A DNA stretch of 64,000 nt from Alphaproteobacteria bacterium (GTDB lineage: Bacteria > Pseudomonadota > Alphaproteobacteria > Rhodobacterales > Rhodobacteraceae), in NCBI GenBank assembly GCA_029289325.1, contig JARFTV010000011.1:1-64000 (forward strand). Reading direction: 5' to 3'. Position 1 is the stretch's first letter. The number at the start of each line of letters is the position of its first letter. This document shows, in pieces, positions 8,215-16,010 of the stretch. A program made the translations under genes and the position numbers. The notes beneath the pieces were generated by a model. That model saw nothing but the letters and a program-made list of their open reading frames with translations, was not told where the DNA came from and made no database searches.

Positions 8215-9544
8215 AACCGAAGTCGCCATCCTTGGCGCAGGCCCCGCAGGGATCGCTGCGGCCTGTGGTCTTGTGTCTGCCGGGGTGGAGGTTACCCTGA
8301 TCGACGCAGGCACTCCCCTTACCCCCCGGGTGGAGAGCCTGCCCCAAAGCGGCCTCGCGCTGGCCGAAAGCCTTGGACTTGCCGACGCCATCGCTACCGC
8401 CACACTCGGCCAGGCACGGGAGATGCGGATGCACTGGCGCGTCAGCCCCGAGCGGCGCGTGTTCGGCGTCGAGGCGCCCCTGCTTCTTGACCGGATTCTC
8501 CTGCACCGCGCACTTGGCAGCGCAGTCACTGGCCTCCGGCGGATCACCGCCCGCGCCCGGATCCTCGGGCCCGAGGGGGGCCGGCCCCGCGTCCGGGTTG
8601 GGGACTGCATCCTGACTGCCCGGATCATCCTTGACGCGCGGTGCCGCGCGGCCCAACGGTCGCGCGCGGGTCTGGTGGCCCTGGCCTTCGTGGGACGGCA
8701 GGCCGATCGCGCCCTTCCCGCGATGGAGATCGAGGCGCTGGCGGCGGGGGGGCTGTGGGCCTCGACCTTGCCGGACGGTCGGGTCTCGGGACAGCTCTTC
8801 CTACCCGCCGCCACGCTGGCCGGACTCGACCGCCAGGCGCGCCATGGGCTCTTGCATCGGCATCTCGCGGCGATCTTTCCGGACATGGTGCTACGGCCGG
8901 GCGCAGTTGCCCCGGCTATGCTGACGGCCGTCGATGATCCAGTCGCGGGACCCGGCCTGCTCCGACTGGGCGATGCCGCGCTGGCCCGGGATCCGATCGC
9001 CTCGCATGGCCTGATACACGCCTTGCGCAGCGGCGGGCAGGCGGCGGTGGCGGTCGCCACACTTCTTGACCCGGCCTGCGACCCGCAGGCGGCGCTGGCC
9101 TTCCTGCGCGACCGACATCGCCGCGCGTTTGTCGCGGCCCAGGCCGCCACCGCCAGGGCTTATGCTGACCAATCGCGGCTCCGCTCACCCTTCTGGGAGG
9201 GTGAGGCCCCTGCCCTGCCCACCCAGCCCCAGCCCTGGCCGTCGCTCTCCCGCCCGCTGACGCTGGCCGCCCCACTGCGGCAGGTGCCAGTGCTGGAGCC
9301 CGACCGGATCCGCTGGGCGCACGGGCTTTGGCTGGAAACCAGCGGCGAGGCGGTTCCCCGCCTTGGTCCGATCTCGGCACCGGCGCTGGCCCAGCTGCTA
9401 ACGCCACCCGCGCCGCTGACGGAACTCTCCGCGAGGCTGGAACGTGCCGTCGGTCAGGCGGTGGCCCAAGCGATCCTCCGGCGCCTCCTCGATGAGGGCG
9501 CGCTGGCCTCCCTGACTCAGCCCGAGGTCGCCAGAAGCGCCTGA
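8201..9544 (+). CDS. FAD-dependent monooxygenase-like maturase (LodB/QhpG-like)
   Basis: 447 residues. GAGPAG (residues 12-17) starts a Rossmann FAD fold and GDAALARDPIASHG (257-270) is the second FAD motif, as in group A flavin monooxygenases and flavin halogenase relatives. LodB/GoxB (needed for CTQ formation) and QhpG (a Trp hydroxylase in quinohemoprotein amine dehydrogenase maturation) belong to this fold class, so a role in hydroxylating the precursor Trp fits the context. The last ~95 residues form a separate, probably helical or winged-helix-like tail of unknown role. ATG 8201 overlaps the radical SAM stop by 14 bases. The 3' end overlaps the convergent cyclase gene by 28 bases. Confidence 0.78.
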   Translation: MGRAETEVAILGAGPAGIAAACGLVSAGVEVTLIDAGTPLTPRVESLPQSGLALAESLGLADAIATATLGQAREMRMHWRVSPERRVFGVEAPLLLDRILLHRALGSAVTGLRRITARARILGPEGGRPRVRVGDCILTARIILDARCRAAQRSRAGLVALAFVGRQADRALPAMEIEALAAGGLWASTLPDGRVSGQLFLPAATLAGLDRQARHGLLHRHLAAIFPDMVLRPGAVAPAMLTAVDDPVAGPGLLRLGDAALARDPIASHGLIHALRSGGQAAVAVATLLDPACDPQAALAFLRDRHRRAFVAAQAATARAYADQSRLRSPFWEGEAPALPTQPQPWPSLSRPLTLAAPLRQVPVLEPDRIRWAHGLWLETSGEAVPRLGPISAPALAQLLTPPAPLTELSARLERAVGQAVAQAILRRLLDEGALASLTQPEVARSA

Positions 9545-12500
9545 GAGCGCCGGTCGTCCCAGCCCCCGTCGACCGAGATGATCCGCCCGCGCAAAAGCCG
9601 CAGCAGCGCAATTGGCTCTGGCGAGGGGTCCAGCTCGACAAGATCGCAGCCGATGCGCAGCGCCAACATCCGCGCCCCGCTGGCCTCGGCCATCTGGAGG
9701 GCGGCGGCAAGCTGCCGCTGCGCGGCATCCCGCTTGCCCTCGGCCACCAGCACCTTCGCCCGCAGGCGCAGCAGCTCGGGGCGCATCCACGTCTCGCCCG
9801 TACTGTCTTGCAAGGCCTCCGCCTGATCCAATGCCCGCGCGGCCGCGTCGATATCGCCCGCGCGCAGGAAAAGGCTTGCCATCAGCGCGCCGGTCAGCGG
9901 GCCGTAGTTGTAGGGATTGAACCGCCGGAACGCGACATCGGCCGCCTGAAGCTCTTCCAGCGCGGTGGCATTGGGCGGATCGGACTGCGCCAGAAGATGG
10001 GCCACCTTGCCGAAAAGAACGCCCGCGCCCTGCATCGCCGGCAGCCCGTGCCGCGCGCTCACCTCTTCGGCCTCGGCCGCGCAGGCGATTGCCGTTGTGG
10101 TGTCCTGTGTAAGCGTGCCCAACATGGCCCGGAAGGCAAGCGCCTGGGCAAGCGAGTGGGTATGGGCGATCCGGCGCGAATGATCGACGGAAAAGGCACT
10201 GATACGCTCGGCTTCGACCGGGTCACCCTTCGACCAGAGGGTGAAGGACAGGAAGGCTGCGCAGATTTCAGCGTGGTCATAGCCGTGGACATGCGCCAGC
10301 TGCAGATGTTCGGCCTCGTCATAGCTGCCCAACGCCTGGCGAAGAAGGCTTGCCGCCTCGTCCAGCGCACCCGTATGGAAGGCCACCACGCCAAGACCGC
10401 GATCGCCGATCATGCGAAAGGTGCGGTCCTGCGACAGTTCCGCCGTCTCGCGCAGCCTTGCCGCCCACTCGCCCGCCGCCGGATAGTCGGACCGGACCAG
10501 AGCATGGGCGTAAAGCCCATTCAGCGCGATCATCTCGCTGCGCCTTTCGCCAAGCGCCTGCGCCAGCTCCAGCACCTGCCTCCCTAGTACGCCCGCTTCA
10601 TCCGAGGCGATGCCAAGCCGCGCGCGGCTTATTGATGCCTGGCCGACCAGCGCGCGCAGGCGAAGCAGTTCATGCGCCCGAGTCCGCTTCAGAAGATCAA
10701 GCGAGCCAATGGCCTGCCGAAGGAAATGCTCCGCTTCGATCAGGGCAGAGCGTGAGAGCGCCTGTTCCCCCGCCACCAGCGCCAGCGGCGCTGCGGTCAC
10801 GTGATCCTCGGCCTGGGCCGCGTGCCAGGCCAGAAGCCCGGGGCGCAGTCGGCTGATCTCGGGTTGGCTTTCGATCAACGCGCCGTAGACCGCTTGGTGA
10901 AGCGCCTTGCGGGTGGATTTCACCAAGCGCTCATACCCAACCTCGCGGTAGAGCGCATGTTGGAACCGCAGGCGGCGCCCGGGCCCTTGACCGGACTGCG
11001 CGATGATCCCGTTGGCCAGCAGCTCGGCCAGGGCAGCGTCGAGGTTCCCAGAGGCAAAACCAAGGGCGTGGGACAGCGTCGCCACATCGGTCGGTTCGTC
11101 GAACACCGCTAGCACCGCGACCGCCTGACGGCCAAGTTGCAGCCGATCCAACCGCCCCGCAATGCTTTCGTAGATCGAGGCAGGCACCTGAAAGGCCTCG
11201 CGCAAGGCGGCATCGTCCTGCCCCTCGACCGACCGCGCCAGCGCTTCCAGCATCAGGGGATTGCCATCGCTCCGGGTGATGATCGCCTCGGCGATACTGT
11301 CGGGTAGCCGGCGGCCCTTCAGGTGATGCGCCAGCACCTCGCTGGCTGCCGAAGGTTCCAGCGCCACGACCGCGAGGTCGAGATGTCGCGGATCACCGGG
11401 CCAGAGCGTCCGCTCCTCATGGCGGGAGGTGGCGACAATCAGCACACCCCGCTCCGGCAGATGGGCGGCACACAGGGAAAGTAGTTCGCGCGTAGAGGCA
11501 TCGGCCCAATGCAGGTCCTCGACCGCGACCAGACGGGGACCACCCCCAACAAGAAAGCGCGCAAGCACAGAAAGCAGTCGCGCACGTCGTTCGGTCGCCG
11601 ATCCGGCGGCGCCGAAGGGCTCGGCCAGGTCCAGAAGCGAGGCGATGGACTTAAAATCATTCTCTTCGACCTCACCCAGCAGGGCTCGCAGCGAAGACAG
11701 CCGTGCCTCGGACGAGGTGGCGCCGGTCTCGGCCAACAGGGCCTCGAGCAGTTGGACGACCGGGCGCAGCGGGGTGTGGCTGGCCACGGCAGAACAGGCC
11801 AGACGCAGGACTTGGGCGCCATCGGCCTCGGCCCGCGCGGTGATCTCGTTCAACAGCGTGGACTTGCCGATCCCTGCCTCTCCCGACAGCAGAGCCAGGG
11901 CCGATTGTCGACTGCGCGCGCTTGTCCAGGCGTCGGCCAGAAGGTCGCTTTCCCGCCGATGGGCGCTGCGCAGGACCTCGACGTCTGGCGGCGACGGTCG
12001 CGGCGGCGCTTCCCCCGACGGCAGTGCCTGCCAGACCTGCTCCGGCGCGTCAAAGCCCTTGAGCCGGGCGTCGGGCAGCCGAAGGAAGCCGCTGGCCGAA
12101 CCGACCAGTTCATGCGTAGCCTCATCCACCACAACCGTGCCAGGTGCCGCCAGCGCCTGCAGCCGCGCGGCCCGGTTGACGGCGGGGCCGATGATCTGGA
12201 CCCCTTGGCCTGGGGTCGGGACCTCGGTCCGGCCTACCACGGTCTGACCGTTGGCAATGCCGATCCGCGTAGCGACCGGGATCTGGTGCCCATCCGCCAT
12301 GCGGTGCGACATCCCGGTCAGATCGGCCTGCAGCGCCAGCGCCGCTGCGACAGCGCGCTCTGCATCGCTGCCAAGGCTGACGGGATAGCCGAACAGCGCG
12401 ACGATCCCGTCACCAAGCAGGGCGGCAATATGGCCGCCAAGCGGTTCGACCGCCTGCCGGGCGGCAGCATAATACCGTTCAAGGATCGACCGGACATCGT

Positions 12501-12822
12501 CAGGATCGATGCGCACGGACAGTTCGGTGAAGCCGATCAGATCGCTGAAAAGGACGGTAAGTCGCCGCTGCTCGAACCCTGCAGCCAGAGGCACCGCTCC
12601 CGGCCCGGTCTTGAGGCGGTCGGTGAGCTTGCGGCGCTGGCCAAGCGTCAGGCCAAGCTCGCGCAGATCGCTGTCGGACAGGGACCACAACACCGACCCG
12701 TCGATATCCTCAGCCGCGAAACGGGGCGCAAGATGGGCAAGCCCGATGCTGCGAAGCGTAGTCTCGACCTCGGGACAGATTTGGCGCGATTGGGTTGCCC
12801 GATTTTCGACACATTGTTCCAT
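9517..12822 (-). CDS. SAM domain / class III cyclase / AAA ATPase / TPR protein
   Basis: A 1101-residue multidomain signalling protein. Order: sterile alpha motif domain (about 14-72), class III nucleotidyl cyclase domain (about 85-260), NTPase module with Walker A GEAGIGKST and Walker B LVAVEDLHWAD, then a long helical repeat region. In the cyclase, metal Asp94 (FSDLIGFT) and Asp138 (LGDG), plus the transition-state Asn and Arg (VNRAARL), are present. The usual adenine-selecting Lys four residues before the second Asp is Ala134, and the partner residue also looks non-standard (VQIIG). Substrate and even activity are therefore uncertain. Start at ATG 12822 chosen; an in-frame upstream extension to 12933 is less likely. 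Possible partner of the Crp-family regulator. Confidence 0.88.
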   Translation of the reverse strand: MEQCVENRATQSRQICPEVETTLRSIGLAHLAPRFAAEDIDGSVLWSLSDSDLRELGLTLGQRRKLTDRLKTGPGAVPLAAGFEQRRLTVLFSDLIGFTELSVRIDPDDVRSILERYYAAARQAVEPLGGHIAALLGDGIVALFGYPVSLGSDAERAVAAALALQADLTGMSHRMADGHQIPVATRIGIANGQTVVGRTEVPTPGQGVQIIGPAVNRAARLQALAAPGTVVVDEATHELVGSASGFLRLPDARLKGFDAPEQVWQALPSGEAPPRPSPPDVEVLRSAHRRESDLLADAWTSARSRQSALALLSGEAGIGKSTLLNEITARAEADGAQVLRLACSAVASHTPLRPVVQLLEALLAETGATSSEARLSSLRALLGEVEENDFKSIASLLDLAEPFGAAGSATERRARLLSVLARFLVGGGPRLVAVEDLHWADASTRELLSLCAAHLPERGVLIVATSRHEERTLWPGDPRHLDLAVVALEPSAASEVLAHHLKGRRLPDSIAEAIITRSDGNPLMLEALARSVEGQDDAALREAFQVPASIYESIAGRLDRLQLGRQAVAVLAVFDEPTDVATLSHALGFASGNLDAALAELLANGIIAQSGQGPGRRLRFQHALYREVGYERLVKSTRKALHQAVYGALIESQPEISRLRPGLLAWHAAQAEDHVTAAPLALVAGEQALSRSALIEAEHFLRQAIGSLDLLKRTRAHELLRLRALVGQASISRARLGIASDEAGVLGRQVLELAQALGERRSEMIALNGLYAHALVRSDYPAAGEWAARLRETAELSQDRTFRMIGDRGLGVVAFHTGALDEAASLLRQALGSYDEAEHLQLAHVHGYDHAEICAAFLSFTLWSKGDPVEAERISAFSVDHSRRIAHTHSLAQALAFRAMLGTLTQDTTTAIACAAEAEEVSARHGLPAMQGAGVLFGKVAHLLAQSDPPNATALEELQAADVAFRRFNPYNYGPLTGALMASLFLRAGDIDAAARALDQAEALQDSTGETWMRPELLRLRAKVLVAEGKRDAAQRQLAAALQMAEASGARMLALRIGCDLVELDPSPEPIALLRLLRGRIISVDGGWDDRRSQALLATSG

Positions 12823-13043
12823 AATGGCCTGACTATGGAACAAATCACGCTCAGGTAAACCGTAATCGGTCCGCGAAAGGCCGGCAATGCGCCAGATACC
12901 CGCTGACAGCAGAAGCGTTGCCCCGGCAGACAACCACGAGTTACCGCCATCTGGTCAGCACTGGATTTCCTTTAAGAATCGGACACACCCTGAAGGGTCC
13001 GACGCTGCGTGTCGGAAGGGCGGACGTGGCTTCTCAAGAAAAC
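12823..13043. other. Gap holding nas-operon 3' end and cyclase promoter
   Basis: Two small inverted repeats are visible: tccgac/gtcgga (12998-13016, 7-base loop) and accc/gggt (12987-12998). Neither is followed on the minus strand by a clear U run, so they are only weak candidates for a terminator of the nitrate operon. No recognisable cyclase promoter was found. Confidence 0.35.
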
Positions 13044-15668
13044 TCACTCGGCAGCTTCGCGGTGGCTGTGACGGTGGATCAGGGCGGCTAGTTCCGGACG
13101 GCAGGATCCGCAATTGGTGCCTGCACCAAGGGCCTTGCCCAAGGCCCGAACGCTGGGCGAAGTGCCGTCTGCGAGGGAGCGGAGGATAGTATTCAATCCC
13201 ACATTCAGGCAGGCGCAGATCGTAGGGCCAGGATCGGGCTGATCGATTCCGGGCCGCCCGGCGAGAGGTCTCTCAGCCAACTTTCCCAGTAAACCCGCCA
13301 GATAGCTCCGGGCCAGCAGAACCGGCTCGGTCGAGATGAAGATGGCGCCCTGAAGGAGCCCATTTTCGGTGAAGGCAAACCGTTGCAGACCGCGCGCTCG
13401 GTCTGACAGGGCAACGGTCGGTTCCGTGCCGAACAACGCACCGACCCAGTCGGTCCAGTCGGCTGGGGCAGCCATGCCTGCAAGCTCCAGGTGCCAACCG
13501 CCCGCGGCCCGAGACTTCGCCCAATATTCGCAAGCCGGGTTAAGGTCATTGCGCGCCACGGCAAAAGCATACCATGCCGCCGGAAAAGGACGGATGGAGA
13601 CTGCGGCGGACTTGCTGGCCGGCTGACCCGAGACCGGGTCGGTAAGCGCCGGAACCAGCGCATCGACGCGGCCGGTGGGCGCCGTCTGGGCCGTCCAATG
13701 CATCGGTGCGAAAGGGTGGCCGGGGGCAACACGATCACTGAGAAGAACCCGCAGAATGGCGCTGCCATGGGGGCTCGTCACTTCCGCCAGCGTGGCGGGA
13801 CCCAGGCCACGGCACGCGGCATCCGCCGGATGGATCTCAAGGAACGGCTCGCCCAGGTGTTGCGACAGGCGCGGGGCAATGCCGGTTCGCGTCATCGTGT
13901 GCCACTGGTCGCGGATGCGCCCGGTATTCAGGCGGAAGGGATAGTCTGGCGTTGTAGCATCAGGCAGGCGAGCCACGACGGGCACCAGCCGCCCCCGCCC
14001 GTCCGGCGTGTGAAACCCCCCGTCGCCGAAGAACCGACGCGCGCTCGCCCTGCCGTGCGGCCAGGTGACAGGTTCAAGGTGGTCGTAATCGGCGTCGGTG
14101 AGACCCGAGATGTCGAAATCGCTGCCCAGTTCCGCTGCGAGCGCGGAAAGACGGGTGTACTCCCTGAAGATCTCCGCCGGCCCCGTCCAGTCGAAACCCT
14201 GAAAGCCCATTCGCCGCGCCACCTCGGCTAGTTGCCACCAGTCCGGCCGCGCCTGCCCCGGCGCGGGCAGAAAGGCGCGCTGCCGGCTGATCATGCGTTC
14301 GGAGTTAGTGACCGTCCCGTCCTTCTCGCCCCAGCCGGTTGCGGGCAGCAGAACATGCGCCAGCCGTGCAGTGTCGGTGTCAGCGCGGATGTCGCTGACC
14401 GCCAAGAAGTCGCAGGCAGCCAGCGCGCGAGCAACGCGGTCGGCTTCAGGCAATGTCACTGCCGGGTTGGTATGCAGGATCCACAGCGCCTTGATCCGAC
14501 CTTCCTCGACCGCACGGAACATGTCCACCGCCTTCAGGCCCGACCTCTCGGCTATGACAGGCGAGGCCCAGAACCCTTGCACCGCAGCGCGGTGGGCCGG
14601 GTTCTCGATCTCAAGGTGACAGGCCAGCATGTTGGCCAGCCCGCCCACCTCGCGCCCGCCCATGGCGTTGGGCTGCCCGGTCATCGAGAAGGGTCCCATG
14701 CCCAGCCGCCCGATCCGCCCTGTCAGAAGGTGGCAGTTCAAGATGGCGTTAACCTTGTCGGTCCCGCTCTCCGACTGATTGATGCCTTGAGAGTAGACGG
14801 TCACGACCTTTTCAGTCCCAGCCCAGAGGGTCAGGAACCGTTCCAAATCGGCGGGTGAAAGGCCGGTATCCCCGGCCCTACTGGCCCGCGCGGCCGTCAA
14901 GGCTGCATCGACGCCGGTGACATGCGGGGCGAAATCGGACGCCAGCAGCCCATGGTCATAAAGATGGCAGAGGAGCAGATTGAACAGGTGCCCGTCCGCC
15001 CCAGGCGCCAGCGGCAGATGAAGGTCCGCCCCCTCACAGGTAGCCGTCCAGCGCGGGTCAATGACGATGATCTTTGTTCCCCGCTCGGCTCGTGCCGCCA
15101 TCACTCGCTGATGCAGGACTGGATGACACCAGGCGAGGTTCGAGCCCACCAGCACGACCAGATCGGCAAGCTCCAGATCTTCATACTGCCCGGGCACCGT
15201 GTCCGACCCGAAGGCACGCCGATGCCCCGCCACGCTTGAGGCCATGCAGAGCCGCGAATTGGTGTCGATATTGGCGCTTCCAATGAAGCCTTTCATCAGC
15301 TTGTTGGCCACATAATAATCCTCGGTCAGGAACTGCCCCGAGACATAAAGCGCCACCGAATCCGGCCCGTGCCTGGCGATGGTCTGCGCAAACCGCTCCG
15401 CGATCAGGTCCAGCGCCTGACTCCAGCCGACTTCGGCGCCACCGATCAGTGGAGCCATAAGCCGCCCTGTGGTTGTCACCGTCTCGGCCAATGCCGCGCC
15501 CTTGATGCAGATCCGCCCGCGGTTGGCCGGATGGTCGGGGTCGCCCATGATCGTCACGCCGCCCTTGCCGTCCGACGCGGCCACCACCCCGCAGCCCACG
15601 CCGCAATAGGGGCAGGTCGTACGGACAGTCGTCTCCAAATGGGTGCGGGTTGAGGCTTGGCCAATCAT
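13044..15668 (-). CDS. nasA: Assimilatory nitrate reductase, catalytic subunit
   Basis: 874 residues; reduces nitrate to nitrite in the cytoplasm. The N-terminus binds [4Fe-4S] through TCPYCGVGC (Cys19, 22, 26) and a later Cys in NRGRICIKG. The molybdopterin-binding body follows, with MTGQPNAMGGREVGG, and C-terminal PFRLNTGRIRDQWHTMTRTG. The last ~60 residues are a BFD-like [2Fe-2S] domain (CACLNVGLNTI, NCGSC), as in the NasA type that lacks a separate electron-transfer subunit. No Tat signal, which fits assimilation. Its ATG overlaps the nirD stop by 4 bases; it is the last gene of the operon. Confidence 0.97.
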   Translation of the reverse strand: MIGQASTRTHLETTVRTTCPYCGVGCGVVAASDGKGGVTIMGDPDHPANRGRICIKGAALAETVTTTGRLMAPLIGGAEVGWSQALDLIAERFAQTIARHGPDSVALYVSGQFLTEDYYVANKLMKGFIGSANIDTNSRLCMASSVAGHRRAFGSDTVPGQYEDLELADLVVLVGSNLAWCHPVLHQRVMAARAERGTKIIVIDPRWTATCEGADLHLPLAPGADGHLFNLLLCHLYDHGLLASDFAPHVTGVDAALTAARASRAGDTGLSPADLERFLTLWAGTEKVVTVYSQGINQSESGTDKVNAILNCHLLTGRIGRLGMGPFSMTGQPNAMGGREVGGLANMLACHLEIENPAHRAAVQGFWASPVIAERSGLKAVDMFRAVEEGRIKALWILHTNPAVTLPEADRVARALAACDFLAVSDIRADTDTARLAHVLLPATGWGEKDGTVTNSERMISRQRAFLPAPGQARPDWWQLAEVARRMGFQGFDWTGPAEIFREYTRLSALAAELGSDFDISGLTDADYDHLEPVTWPHGRASARRFFGDGGFHTPDGRGRLVPVVARLPDATTPDYPFRLNTGRIRDQWHTMTRTGIAPRLSQHLGEPFLEIHPADAACRGLGPATLAEVTSPHGSAILRVLLSDRVAPGHPFAPMHWTAQTAPTGRVDALVPALTDPVSGQPASKSAAVSIRPFPAAWYAFAVARNDLNPACEYWAKSRAAGGWHLELAGMAAPADWTDWVGALFGTEPTVALSDRARGLQRFAFTENGLLQGAIFISTEPVLLARSYLAGLLGKLAERPLAGRPGIDQPDPGPTICACLNVGLNTILRSLADGTSPSVRALGKALGAGTNCGSCRPELAALIHRHSHREAAE

Positions 15669-15997
15669 GCCGCTGAGCGCCGAGCCATAAAGTCCGCATC
15701 CAAGTACACCCTCCCGCTTTCGACCCTGGCGGCATAGGTGGCAACCCTCGCCTCATCGCCACCTTGCGCGAGGCCGGTGGCAAGATCGAAGACCATCCCG
15801 TGCAGCGGACAGGTGACCTGAGCGCCATGCACGATCCCTTCAGACAAAGGTCCGCCCTTGTGCGGGCAGCGGTCGTCCAGCGCAAAAACCCGGTCGTCGG
15901 CGATGCGAAAAATTGCGATGCAGCCCTGCGGCGTCCTCACCACCCGGGCGCCGTCACGCGGGATGTCGTCAAGGGCTGCGACGTCGATCATGGTCAT
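15665..15997 (-). CDS. nirD: Nitrite reductase [NAD(P)H] small subunit
   Basis: A 110-residue Rieske-like protein, partner of NirB in reducing nitrite to ammonium. Two cluster motifs are visible, CPHKGGPL and CPLHGMVFDL, so it appears to keep Rieske ligands. I start at the ATG at 15997, preceded by gaggaggg; a longer frame to 16072 would run into nirB. It lies 13 bases after nirB and overlaps nasA by 4 bases. Confidence 0.95.
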   Translation of the reverse strand: MTMIDVAALDDIPRDGARVVRTPQGCIAIFRIADDRVFALDDRCPHKGGPLSEGIVHGAQVTCPLHGMVFDLATGLAQGGDEARVATYAARVESGRVYLDADFMARRSAA

Positions 15998-16010
15998 GTT
16001 GTGGCCCTCC

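Noticed and set aside
7363-9150. Long antisense open frame (595 codons) opposite the radical SAM and flavin genes
   Set aside because: Arg/Ala/Ser/Pro-rich translation without motifs, typical of a GC-rich shadow frame. The same applies to long frames at 11509-12858, 24641-26683, 55681-57207 and 61291-62775.
12987-13016. Terminator of the nitrate operon
   Set aside because: Hairpins exist but no U run follows on the minus strand; kept only as a weak remark.
15904-15911. TGCGAAAA inside nirD
   Set aside because: Coding-region match without the leading TT; similar chance GCGAAAA matches occur at 29624-29630, 33818-33825 and 52004-52010. Not counted in the flagellar motif set.
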